Below are positions 18,701 to 26,375 of a DNA stretch of 64,000 nucleotides, one piece after another. The number at the start of each line of letters is the position of its first letter. Position 1 is the first letter of the stretch. Origin of the DNA: Acidicapsa acidisoli (GTDB lineage Bacteria; Acidobacteriota; Terriglobia; Terriglobales; Acidobacteriaceae); assembly GCF_025685625.1 (NCBI RefSeq), contig NZ_JAGSYI010000002.1, positions 1,426,001-1,490,000 on the forward strand. Reading direction: 5' to 3'. The notes under the pieces are model-generated. The model saw only the letters and a program-made list of their open reading frames with translations, had not been told where the DNA came from and searched no databases. The position numbers and the translations under genes are program-made.

Positions 18701-21411
18701 TTGGCGAGCCAGTACTCGACTACCTGATCAGAGTTGGCGCGGAAGAAGAGGGGTTCGGGCCGGCGGGTTCCGTCCAGGTTGGGCTTTACATCGCCCCAAA
18801 GCGAGATGATGCGCTGCTGCGGGTAATGCCAGCCTTTCTTGTTGAGGACAACATCCATCTGGATATCCGCGGCTTTATAGCGAACACAGCCCGCCTGATG
18901 TTTGGAACAATCAGAGTTGGGGATCGGATTGCCGGCGATATCGATGGCGGGGTCCGCGTAGGGCGCACCGGGCTTGGGTGGCTGGCCATTCAGGATGAAA
19001 TTACCCGGCTGGCCCTCCGGGGTAAAGCTGGGGTGCTTGCGAATGGAGTGAGCCGCCATGGCGATCTTCTCGACATCGGTTCCCTGCTCATCAACTTCCA
19101 CGGCGAGTAGCTTGTCGTTGTCCTTGGTAAAATCCCAGGCGTTGTGGTGCTCGTAGAGTGTTCCCTGCTCCGAGAGGACCTGTGAGCGCGGTAACCCACC
19201 ATCAAGATACTGCTTCTGACCGCTGGCAACCATCTGATTTCCGTTGGCGTCCTCTTCGGGAGCGAAATCGAGAGGCGGATGCAGAGGGCGCTGGCCGGCG
19301 ATGCCAGGCACGAAGAACGGAAATCCTGGATTCTTCTCCTTAATGTGAGGATCGTCGATATCCTGCTTGCTAACCAGGCTCTTGTAGCCCACTGGCTTGG
19401 CGCCAGCGGGGCCGGCGGGACAAGAGCTGCCCTCGAGCTGTACATAGTCCGAAGCGTTGTAGACCGGACATATCTGCGTGCGGATGGGCATAGGCGCCAT
19501 GGCCAGCGTGGGCAGCGGAACAATGGCCGGAATCGGCGTGCCTTCCGGAATTTCGCCATCGGACAGTGCGCGGTTCCAACCTGTTTCCGGGGCTCCCTTC
19601 TCATCGAGCACTGTGCCGTTTTCAAAGACGTCGTGTACGCGCCAGAGACTCCACATGCCCTGCGCAAAGTGCGGATAGAAATGGCAGTGGAAGATGGAGT
19701 CACCGACAGTCTGGTTGAGATTGCCGCTGCCGAAGTAAGTCATGTCGAGCGTGTAGGCTCCGCCCGGACTCAGCATTTGGCTGTCGCGGTAGTCGCTTTC
19801 GTCGCTGTTGGGACTGTGCAGCCACTGGTGCGCGTGTTGGTGATGCACATGGGTGATGTTGGCGCCCGCGTGCAGAATGCGAAAGACGACATGATCGCCC
19901 AGGTAGCTGTGATAGACGTTGGAAGGATCGTCGGGATAGAGAGCCTTGGTTGCTTTTAGCTGTTTAGCATTATCGGCTGGCATGTCGACTACCATTGCCG
20001 GATCGGCGACGGCCCACGAGCTCAGAAAAAACTCCTCGAATTTGCAGGTTGCGCACTGCGCCATGGGGCCGACATGGATGCGGTTTGCCCACACCTCCGG
20101 GCCAATTGCGGCCATGCCGTAATTAATGGCGAAGAAGTCGCGCGAAGCTTGCAGCGCAAAGCGAGCGCTGCACTCCTGCGTTGACGGGTCGCAGGCCGGA
20201 TTTGACGGGTATGGTCCAAAGACGTCGAAGGCTTGCGTCGCCAGCGGATCGTCGTGATAGTGAATGGCAAACTCGCGGTACGGCTGGAATCGGTTGGGAT
20301 AAACGGGATTGGGCAGAAAACTCGGCGAGGGGTTGTTGGTCTCGAAGCTACCCGCTTTGGGTCCGGTGATGATGGCCGTCAGGTCGCTGTGGACAATCTC
20401 TGTGCCATTGAGCATGTTGAGAATGGGCACACCCGAGCCGTCTTTCGCCTGGTAGTTGATCACCGGGTGAAGATCGAGCGTCTTGAGCAGGCCGCCCTGA
20501 TCGACCGCGTTGCCCGCAAGATTGGTCTGCGTAACATCCGCTGTAAAGCCTCCCGCGCCAGTCTTTGTAAGTGTCCAGATCTTATAGGTCTGTCCGCCCG
20601 AGGTGAAGGTCTGTTGCGGACTGCCTTTCGGCGCGAGGCTCATGCCGGAGGGTAGCTGACCAGCGTTGTACGTTGTCTCGTCGAGTTCGGCGCGGGTTAC
20701 CTGGCTGCGGTAATACTCCGCAGTGGGTGGCTCTACGACGAGAGCGCCGAACAGCCCCTGCATCAACTGGCCACCGAATCCGTCCTGATAACCGACGTTG
20801 GCCGCTGTGCTGTAGAGCAGGAACGCACCTTCTCCAACAGAGCAGAACTTGTAGGTGATGGTCTGGCCTGGAGGCACGAGGCCATTTGGGTTACGGCCAT
20901 TCCAGCTGGCGTCGTCTTCAATGACTTCTTGCGATTCCGTGCCCATGACGTGCACGCCGGCGAGGCGCGTGGCCGATTGTGAGGTCTGTGAAACAGCAGC
21001 GTTCGGATCGGACTGGGTCTTGAGGCTGCCAGCCTGATAAGGAAGCGGCGGACCGCCTGGAGCTCCCGGCTCCAACGAAAGAGACGGGACATTGGCGAGC
21101 AGATTTTCGAATTCGACTGCCATGCAGTCGCCGACGTTCATGCGCAGCACGATGGGCCGCGGCCGCTTGTCCGGGCGCAGCATGACATTCCCCGGAGTGA
21201 GAGCCGTGCTATTGGGATTGTTGCTGACAACGTCGCTCCGCAGGGCGAATATCATTCCCCCCGCCTGGAAGGCGCCAAGACGGTTGTTGTAGAAAGCCTG
21301 ATCGATGGCCACAACCTTGGCGGTGATTGTCCGCTGAGCCGCGGACTGCATTGCCAAGCTCAACAGAGCTACTCCGGAACACACCAGCCGAACGAAGTTG
21401 CTTATCTTCAT
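15721..21411 (-). CDS. Giant exported multicopper oxidase (manganese-oxidase-like)
   Basis: An 1896-residue protein with a signal peptide (AMQSAAQ) and repeated cupredoxin domains. Copper-binding motifs are spread along the chain: HYHDDPL near residue 390, THVHHQHAHQWLH near 523, FHCHFYPHFAQGMW near 577 (the H-C-H-x3-H-x3-G-M type 1/trinuclear motif), THDHFGPSTHQQ near 1032, APHSFHIHGLNW near 1282 and FELHGDAW near 1700. Laccases have about 500 residues and MnxG-type manganese oxidases about 1200, so this is unusually long and suggests at least two fused oxidase units. The substrate is unknown; Mn(II), phenolics or Cu(I) are possible. A sigma-70-type promoter lies 130 bases upstream. Copper chaperone and cytochrome genes lie upstream on the same strand. 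Confidence 0.88.
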   Translation of the reverse strand: MKISNFVRLVCSGVALLSLAMQSAAQRTITAKVVAIDQAFYNNRLGAFQAGGMIFALRSDVVSNNPNSTALTPGNVMLRPDKRPRPIVLRMNVGDCMAVEFENLLANVPSLSLEPGAPGGPPLPYQAGSLKTQSDPNAAVSQTSQSATRLAGVHVMGTESQEVIEDDASWNGRNPNGLVPPGQTITYKFCSVGEGAFLLYSTAANVGYQDGFGGQLMQGLFGALVVEPPTAEYYRSQVTRAELDETTYNAGQLPSGMSLAPKGSPQQTFTSGGQTYKIWTLTKTGAGGFTADVTQTNLAGNAVDQGGLLKTLDLHPVINYQAKDGSGVPILNMLNGTEIVHSDLTAIITGPKAGSFETNNPSPSFLPNPVYPNRFQPYREFAIHYHDDPLATQAFDVFGPYPSNPACDPSTQECSARFALQASRDFFAINYGMAAIGPEVWANRIHVGPMAQCATCKFEEFFLSSWAVADPAMVVDMPADNAKQLKATKALYPDDPSNVYHSYLGDHVVFRILHAGANITHVHHQHAHQWLHSPNSDESDYRDSQMLSPGGAYTLDMTYFGSGNLNQTVGDSIFHCHFYPHFAQGMWSLWRVHDVFENGTVLDEKGAPETGWNRALSDGEIPEGTPIPAIVPLPTLAMAPMPIRTQICPVYNASDYVQLEGSSCPAGPAGAKPVGYKSLVSKQDIDDPHIKEKNPGFPFFVPGIAGQRPLHPPLDFAPEEDANGNQMVASGQKQYLDGGLPRSQVLSEQGTLYEHHNAWDFTKDNDKLLAVEVDEQGTDVEKIAMAAHSIRKHPSFTPEGQPGNFILNGQPPKPGAPYADPAIDIAGNPIPNSDCSKHQAGCVRYKAADIQMDVVLNKKGWHYPQQRIISLWGDVKPNLDGTRRPEPLFFRANSDQVVEYWLANLVPTYYELDNFQVRTPTDIIGQHIHLVKFDVTASDGAGNGFNYEDGTFSNEEVEHLIKNINDDGGLYSTDATKRNHLIAKEIPYFAQQFPGQFVGAQATIQRWYADPIKDGHSQDRTLRTVFTHDHFGPSTHQQVGLYAGLVIEPRNSKWYDSTTGDQLGGRFDGGPTTFQANINVADSAKSYREFLLEFQDRQLAYLNTSTSTPKAYQPYGPGIPGRPNPGGPWGWAVGDAGNNNDAFNTPAPPDGCTSIPGCPPTPDLITNQFFEGSYSLNYENEPLPYRVAPPPSGKPAAPNGTDLAYVFKSMDRNDQALNCQPAAGTPITAADTCTASTGAGFKFPPQQPGAEPDDPYTPLLRTYEGDNVQIRNLVGAHMAPHSFHIHGLNWQFEPSLDSSGFRSTQGMGISEHYEFLVHMPSITGNAPRADSLYITTSDTSGLQYGNWGLIRTYKAVQPNLVPLNVTQKKGFPNSKPIPPPDAPFACPSTAPTKPFNITAIYAKTGLPNKQLVYNSRGAANNGVLQEDPDALMYVLSEDLDANGELKDTAHREPLILRAAAGDCITVTLTNALPSNVSLNGGIAASGPMNNITLQTSTNVGLHPQLLAYDVTQGDGFNIGSNSGVETATPGNKVTYTWYAGKVTHDSYGKAVYTPVEFGAVDLAPSDPLMQDNYGLIGALIIEPQGSTWTVDQNTRAGATVTKSDHTQFREGVAIVQDDLADLGGATAFNYRTEPLSYRYADGGYLVNSPSLSPLGIARSQSNTLVTADPQTPVFVSGAGTPFRLRALHPAGLNEQVFELHGDAWQEEPYSKGSLQIADYNPLSQWTGSRDTFGANSSFDVVLKHAGGAHNVQGDYLFRTFIAGQFQNGMWGLLRVGAPGKDVVTVTNFCESGSTLNLAGVNTVNPSNNQLATSVTVTGIGSAPITLPVDPSTGQWQRALANTTAPNSITITSTQGGVETTSVLCPVQPPPTITAPKINTNDLDRFIPKAPVVKNPQ

Positions 21412-21542
21412 GGTCCCCCCGAGGCCTGCAAATCTAGAGAAATATAGTGCGGGCGGGTCGCTGCTCCTCTGTAACTCATTGTTCGAGCTACAAGCTCTTG
21501 GAGGCAGAACACGCGACGATCCTACTTATGTATGAGGTGCCC

Positions 21543-21570
21543 AGTATAACTACACCAGTGCGAAAGTCAA
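21543..21570 (-). promoter_or_regulatory. Sigma-70-like promoter for the multicopper oxidase gene
   Basis: On the minus strand TTGACT (21565-21570) is followed after 16 bases by TATACT (21543-21548). The start codon of the multicopper oxidase is about 130 bases downstream, so the leader is moderately long. The rest of the 21412-21685 gap shows no gene. This promoter allows the oxidase, propeller and glycosyltransferase genes to be transcribed apart from the cytochrome and SCO genes. Confidence 0.55.
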
Positions 21571-21685
21571 TGTAAAGTCTGGCGATTTTCCTGCAATAGA
21601 GTTACAGAAGTACCTGAACATCAAGTCGTGTTGCCGGTATGTGTTGTGGCCACTTTTACGTTACGAAAATCCTCCGCCCAATCTG

Positions 21686-23161
21686 TTAACGAGAGGATTT
21701 ATCACTGCCCTCGCGTTCCGTGACATCGACCAGCGAGTGGCTGTGCGGATCGAGCTCCATGATGCGTATCTCGGTTGCGCCGATGTGCCGATTGGGGCCG
21801 AAAGTAATCGGTCGCGGAAGTGCCGTGCGGGCGTCTTTCACATCTTCGAGCGCTGCAAGCAGAGCCTCACGATTCGTATCGCGTCCCGCAGACTTAAGCC
21901 CCTCAGTAAGAAGGCTGGCGGAGGCCGTTGCCCGCTCCCATATCCATCGCGTAAGACCACTGAATTGATTGGACGATGGCTCGTCTCTGAGAGCGATGTA
22001 GGTCTCACCGTTACTTCGGCCACGAAGTTGAAAAGATTCGGCAAGAAGCGCCCCAGGAATCAGGACGGCAGAAGCTCCTGCTTTGTCGATGTCCTGTAAC
22101 GAACCGGGGCCGGTACGCAGCCAGTAGACGACGGAGCGGTTGTCGGACTCAATTTGGCTTACTATACGAGGATGCTTTCCTTCGGACTGCAACAGGGTTT
22201 GCAGTCGGTGCGCTGTCTCCTGCGAGACCGCGTCTGCGGAATCCACAATGACTTCATCCTGTTGTGCCGAGCCAAAATGCTGTGAGGCGAAACGAACAAG
22301 CGCGTCTACTTCCCCTCCTATGCCGTCATCTAGATAGAAGACATACTTCTTCTGGCTTGCGCCAATGTCAGGGAAAGAAGCGTAGATGGCGATTGTGGGC
22401 ATCTTCATACCGCGTAGCAGCGGCGCAATCTCTGACTCGGCGCCCGTCAAATCCGCCAGCACGGCGAAGACCTGCTGTTGTGAAAGAAAACTGCGAACTG
22501 CGTCTGCTCTTTGTGCCGGATCCGGCGGTAACTCCATGAAGACCGGATCGATTCTTCGTCCGAAGACTCCGCCGGAAGCACTGACCGGATTAAATACGTC
22601 CAGGAGGGCCTGACGGGTCATTGCGGTGAGGCGCGCATCAATGGAAGCAGGCGGGAGAAGGACTCCGATGCGGATGCTGGCAGCGCTCAGGCCGGGATCG
22701 GGCGTGTGTCCCAAGCGGCGGATATAGGCGATAAGATCGGCTGCATCTGCCTGCGAGAGTTGAAAGCGTGGCATCGCCTCATTGAGTGTATTGCCGCCGG
22801 AGTCGATTCCCATGGCGATGGCACGTATGAGCAGGCGTTCGTTGTACGAGGGCCGCATACGGCCGTCTGCATTGGTGATCCGGTAGGGCTTCGTGAGGAC
22901 GTCCCAGGTGATGTTTGAGGGAAAGATGCCACTCTCGGGTTTTCCCTTACCGTCGGCGCCGTGGCAATTGGCGCAGGGAAGAATGGAGCCATTGACCTCA
23001 GTGTCACCCGCGAGTGTGGCTGTGATGGAGCCACCCGACGAGCTTGTGCCATGCTCATAAATTTGTCGGCCCCGCTCTTCTTGCGGTGCCAGCGGTTCCT
23101 GAGCATTGAGCGAGATTGCCAGGCAAATTGAAAGAATGTGAAACGCCCATTTACGAAGCAT
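21686..23161 (-). CDS. Cytochrome c fused to a periplasmic ligand-binding domain
   Basis: The 491-residue product has a signal peptide (cleavage near LNAQ), then a mono-heme cytochrome c domain with CANCH at residues 63-67 and a likely distal methionine in MPRFQLSQADAADLIAYIRR. From about residue 155 it continues as a type-I periplasmic binding fold of the leucine/branched amide family (IRIGVLLPPASIDARLTAM, VFAVLADLTGAESEIAPLL, AVLIPGALLAESFQL). Such fusions could couple ligand sensing to electron transfer. The ATG at 23161 gives the signal peptide; a TTG at 23200 inside the SCO gene is less likely. It starts 7 bases after the second SCO gene ends and lies upstream of the multicopper oxidase gene. 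Confidence 0.85.
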   Translation of the reverse strand: MLRKWAFHILSICLAISLNAQEPLAPQEERGRQIYEHGTSSSGGSITATLAGDTEVNGSILPCANCHGADGKGKPESGIFPSNITWDVLTKPYRITNADGRMRPSYNERLLIRAIAMGIDSGGNTLNEAMPRFQLSQADAADLIAYIRRLGHTPDPGLSAASIRIGVLLPPASIDARLTAMTRQALLDVFNPVSASGGVFGRRIDPVFMELPPDPAQRADAVRSFLSQQQVFAVLADLTGAESEIAPLLRGMKMPTIAIYASFPDIGASQKKYVFYLDDGIGGEVDALVRFASQHFGSAQQDEVIVDSADAVSQETAHRLQTLLQSEGKHPRIVSQIESDNRSVVYWLRTGPGSLQDIDKAGASAVLIPGALLAESFQLRGRSNGETYIALRDEPSSNQFSGLTRWIWERATASASLLTEGLKSAGRDTNREALLAALEDVKDARTALPRPITFGPNRHIGATEIRIMELDPHSHSLVDVTEREGSDKSSR

Positions 23162-23168
23162 CGCCTGT

Positions 23169-23756
23169 CTATTCTTTATCGTTGAGAACGCTGTCGACAA
23201 TCTCCTTCAAGCTGGCGGGCGTGCATGAAGGCGCAAAAGCTTTCTTCCAGAGACCGGTCCGGTCGTTTCCGATGAGGAACAACGTTGAATGGTCTTCTCT
23301 GTGGGCGATCTTCGGGCCGAGTTTGCTGAGCGCGAGATCGACATTCTCCTTTTTGCCGGTGAGAAAGAGCCAGCCGGGGCGCGCATGAAATTGCTCTGCG
23401 TATAGTTTGAGTTTTTCCGGAGTGTCTGTCTCTGGATCGACGCTGAACGAGAGCAGGAGAACGTCCTTTCCGAGATGGTCGCCGAGGCGTTCCTGCAGAC
23501 CGGCGAGAATGCCAGACATTTTGGGGCAACTGCCGGTGCATGTACCGAAGAAGGTATTGATGACAACGACCTTATTGTGGAGAAGGTCGGAGTACAAGCG
23601 AACGGAGTCGCCGTTTTGGGTTACAAGTGGAACGTCCGTGAAGTATTCGCGAGCGGCTGCAGCCTGAGTGTCTTCGCTCTGCGCGCTAAGAGGGAGCACT
23701 GCGGCAAACGCAAAAGACGTTATCACTATGAAGAGAGCAATGCGCCGGATAGTCAT
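23169..23756 (-). CDS. SCO1/SenC-type copper chaperone or thiol-disulfide protein
   Basis: A 195-residue exported SCO-family protein. A signal peptide (FAFAAVLPLSAQ) is followed by a thioredoxin fold with the copper-binding CxxxC in GTCTGSCPKM and the conserved histidine in HREDHSTLFLIG. SCO proteins deliver copper to, or reduce cysteines of, copper oxidases in the periplasm. The frame is open to 23858, but the ATG at 23756 is the only one that yields a signal peptide. The start overlaps the stop of the first SCO gene by one base (TAATG), which implies coupled translation. It probably metallates the multicopper oxidase of the same operon. Confidence 0.9.
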   Translation of the reverse strand: MTIRRIALFIVITSFAFAAVLPLSAQSEDTQAAAAREYFTDVPLVTQNGDSVRLYSDLLHNKVVVINTFFGTCTGSCPKMSGILAGLQERLGDHLGKDVLLLSFSVDPETDTPEKLKLYAEQFHARPGWLFLTGKKENVDLALSKLGPKIAHREDHSTLFLIGNDRTGLWKKAFAPSCTPASLKEIVDSVLNDKE

Positions 23757-24364
23757 TACGGCCTCGCAGCGGCATGGTTTGTTGTTGCGGATGCGAGGCG
23801 CGCATGAATCAGGTCCGCAATTTTCGCCGGAGGTAAGAGCGCTGAAGCCCGCGCCCAATCCGTGGAGCCTCCGACGCCGATGAGCACAACAGGAGTGTGT
23901 TCTTGCTTATCGGCGGTGAAGATCTCGAGCGCCTTGAGAAGCGAATCGACATCGTCCTTCTTGCCCGTTAAGAGAGTCCATGCCGGACCTACATTACCAA
24001 ACTTATGACTCCATTCATCGAGCTTTTCGGGAGTGTCAGTGAGCGGGTCAATACTAATGGAGATGAGACGTACTTTGGAGGGATCTGCATCCTGGATCAG
24101 CCGGCTGAGTTTGGCGAAGCGGGCGCCCATCAGCGGGCAGATGGTGGTACAGGTGGTGAAAATTGTGTTAATGGCAACGACCTTTCCTTTCACCAGGTCG
24201 GTGTAAAAGTGAACCGTATGGCCATGCTGATCGATGAGTTCGACGTTTGGTATGAGCTTGTCAGATAATGCGGCGGTCTGGTTCTGCCCTTGCAGACATG
24301 CCGCAGAGCCGGATAAAACAACGACGGCGAGGAACAGGGAAAGATTGCTGCGTGTGCGGCTCAA
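23756..24364 (-). CDS. SCO1/SenC-type copper chaperone, second copy
   Basis: A 202-residue SCO-family protein and paralogue of the next gene. It has an N-terminal hydrophobic export signal (LFLAVVVLSGSAAC), the copper motif FTTCTTICPLMG, the SISIDPLTDTPEKLDEW segment typical of the family and the conserved histidine in KQEHTPVVLIG. The start appears to be a TTG at 24364, since no ATG precedes the signal sequence; a GGAGG lies 13 bases before it, rather far. It is the first gene of the copper-oxidase cluster and has a good promoter 45 bases upstream. Two different SCO proteins may serve separate copper sites or split chaperone and reductase roles. Confidence 0.88.
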   Translation of the reverse strand: MSRTRSNLSLFLAVVVLSGSAACLQGQNQTAALSDKLIPNVELIDQHGHTVHFYTDLVKGKVVAINTIFTTCTTICPLMGARFAKLSRLIQDADPSKVRLISISIDPLTDTPEKLDEWSHKFGNVGPAWTLLTGKKDDVDSLLKALEIFTADKQEHTPVVLIGVGGSTDWARASALLPPAKIADLIHARLASATTNHAAARP

Positions 24365-24407
24365 AATTGGGGAGTTACCTCCATTGGCAAGAAATTGTCA
24401 GGCTGCA

Positions 24408-24436
24408 AGTATGACGCACGCCTACGGATAAATCAA
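24408..24436 (-). promoter_or_regulatory. Sigma-70-like promoter for the SCO/cytochrome operon
   Basis: On the minus strand TTGATT (24431-24436) is followed after 17 bases by CATACT (24408-24413). Transcription would begin about 35 bases before the first SCO start codon. The same intergenic region also serves the divergent luciferase-like gene on the plus strand, so the two operons may be co-regulated. Confidence 0.5.
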
Positions 24437-24541
24437 CAGGAAGCACGATGAAAGTCTGGATGTCTTTCTGTGTTACATTCTGGAGGAACGAGTCACAGCT
24501 CATCATTGCAGCACATGATAAAAATTACCCCCAGGTTTCCT

Positions 24542-25399
24542 ATGCAAGTGCATTGGAGTTCTCAGCGCGGCGATGCGCCATGCGAGTTTGCACGTTTTGT
24601 CGAGGACTGCACAGTTGCACGGGCGGCAGAGATGGATTCGATTCAGATCCCGATCAGTGAGTCCTTCTCGACCGCGCTGGAGTGGGCTGTTGCGGCTGGT
24701 TCCGTCTGCACCAGGATACGATTCAGGATTGGTGGAGACCTTACATGTCTGCTGGATACTCTACGTGGCCGGGATCTGATGGAAGCTTCCGATGCTTTGA
24801 GCGGAAGACTGATTGTGCATTTGCACCTCCCCGATAACGGCGAAAAGAAAGACGCGAGTTTTCGTTCGGCTGAGGAGTTTCTGGGCAACCTGCGCGGTGC
24901 CTTTTCGGAAAGGAGCGCACCGCAGTTTGACATTGAGGGCGACTCCGCAGGGGCAGCCTATCTGGCGATAAAGCAGGCTGATTGCTTATGGAGAACGGTG
25001 GACCGTCCAGAGCGTGCGTTTGCCGATGCTCTGCCGGTTCTTCATTTTGGCAAAGAGGTTGGACTGCGCTGCAGTGTGATTACAGGCGAGACCCGGGAAG
25101 AAGCGATAGAGGCGGCAGCGAAGAGTCTGCCCGAAAAGCTGGCAGGAAGGTTAGAGCAACACGCATGCTGGATGACCTCTGTAGTGTGGCGGAGCATGGA
25201 AGCTGGAGAAGACAACATGGGAGCTTCGGTAATGATTGGCTCTTACGGAGAAGTGGCGGCGGCGATTTCCGACTACAGGAAAAGTGGTATCTCTCAATTT
25301 CTTGTACGGTCGTCTGACGGAAGTGATGGCCTGGCCCGGTTTGCATCCGAAATCCTTCCACCACTACGCGCTAGTGTGCGCGGACGGCAAACTGCATAA
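24542..25399 (+). CDS. Short luciferase-like monooxygenase (LLM) family protein
   Basis: A 285-residue protein that begins MQVHWSSQRGDAPCEFARF, as in alkanesulfonate monooxygenase-like flavoproteins. It also carries other LLM features: a strand with EMDSIQIPISESFSTALEWA, the GLRCSVITGETREEAIEAA segment, and the C-terminal IGSYGEVAAAISDYRKSGIS helix and strand. LLM enzymes are usually 330-380 residues, so this one lacks some insertions and may not bind flavin normally. The ATG at 24542 was chosen over 24470 because it matches the family N-terminus. It runs divergently from the SCO operon and only four bases before a glycosyltransferase gene, so both are one operon. Substrate unknown. Confidence 0.7.
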   Translation: MQVHWSSQRGDAPCEFARFVEDCTVARAAEMDSIQIPISESFSTALEWAVAAGSVCTRIRFRIGGDLTCLLDTLRGRDLMEASDALSGRLIVHLHLPDNGEKKDASFRSAEEFLGNLRGAFSERSAPQFDIEGDSAGAAYLAIKQADCLWRTVDRPERAFADALPVLHFGKEVGLRCSVITGETREEAIEAAAKSLPEKLAGRLEQHACWMTSVVWRSMEAGEDNMGASVMIGSYGEVAAAISDYRKSGISQFLVRSSDGSDGLARFASEILPPLRASVRGRQTA

Positions 25400-25403
25400 G
25401 CCT

Positions 25404-26375
25404 ATGCGACTCCTGCTGGCTGCACCACATCGCTATCCCGTATACGGCCCGGCCGGTAGCGGGCTTCATCCCAAGACATATCCTTCGGGATCGGGGTACC
25501 ATTTGCATGATCTTCTGGCCAAGGGCCTGGCGGAAAGAGGACACGAGGTCTTCTATTTTCTGGCAAAGGGCCATGAGACGGAGTTGCCCGCGGGCGTGCT
25601 TCCATTCGAAGGGTGGAAGAACGATGTCGAACTCTATCACATCCCCATTGGCGGCGTGGGGTTTGTGGAGCCGGCGACTGCCGCGGCTGCGGAGCGAGGT
25701 ATACCCTGCCTTTTGACCTGCCATATGAAAGAGGGAACGCGACGAGCGGGGCCAAACTGGGTTTTTGTGTCGCAGGCTCTGGCGCGCGCTCACGATGCCG
25801 AACGTGTGGTTTTGAACGGTATCGATCCCGCCGACTTTATCTTCTCTGAGACGAAAGAAGACTACTTTCTCTTTATGGGTGCGATGAACAAGGCCACAGA
25901 CAAAGGCCTGGGCTTTGCGCTCTCTCTGTGCAGGAAAGCCGGGGTCCGTTTGATTGTTGCGGGAACGGCACTGAACTACGAGACGATTGAATACGTCGCA
26001 GGGCTTTGCCAAGATGCCGGTGCGGAGTATCTGGGCGATATACGCGGGGCGCGCAAGGCCGAACTACTCGCTGGGGCGCGAGCCGTGCTTTTTCCGTCGC
26101 GTCTGCCGGAAGGCTGCCCGCTGGTAATCCTGGAGGCCATGATGTCTGGAACTCCGGCTATCTCCGCACCCAGCGGCGGAGCGGTGGAGATTGTTACACC
26201 AGAGACCGGGATATTGTGCGATCTTGAGGACGACTGGACAGTCGCACTCGATCACATTCGGACGATCTCTTCGCAAAGCTGCCGCGAGATCGCGATGGAG
26301 AAGTTTCATTATCTGCGCATGACGGACGACTATCTACGAGAGTACAGCCGGGAGCGTGAGGGATTCGCCGGCTAA
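25404..26375 (+). CDS. Glycosyltransferase family 4 (GT-B)
   Basis: A 323-residue GT-B glycosyltransferase. The N-terminal domain begins MRLLLAAPHRYPVYGPAGSG and has the usual GYHLHDLLAKGLAERGHEV helix. The C-terminal domain has the GT4 nucleotide-sugar site EGCPLVILEAMMSGTPAI and GGAVEIVTPETGILC, with the E-x7-E pattern. It probably adds one sugar to a lipid, protein or small molecule on the cytoplasmic side. The frame is open from 25236, but the ATG at 25404, four bases after the LLM stop, fits the family. Its 3' end overlaps the convergent GT2 gene by 42 bases. Confidence 0.85.
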   Translation: MRLLLAAPHRYPVYGPAGSGLHPKTYPSGSGYHLHDLLAKGLAERGHEVFYFLAKGHETELPAGVLPFEGWKNDVELYHIPIGGVGFVEPATAAAAERGIPCLLTCHMKEGTRRAGPNWVFVSQALARAHDAERVVLNGIDPADFIFSETKEDYFLFMGAMNKATDKGLGFALSLCRKAGVRLIVAGTALNYETIEYVAGLCQDAGAEYLGDIRGARKAELLAGARAVLFPSRLPEGCPLVILEAMMSGTPAISAPSGGAVEIVTPETGILCDLEDDWTVALDHIRTISSQSCREIAMEKFHYLRMTDDYLREYSREREGFAG

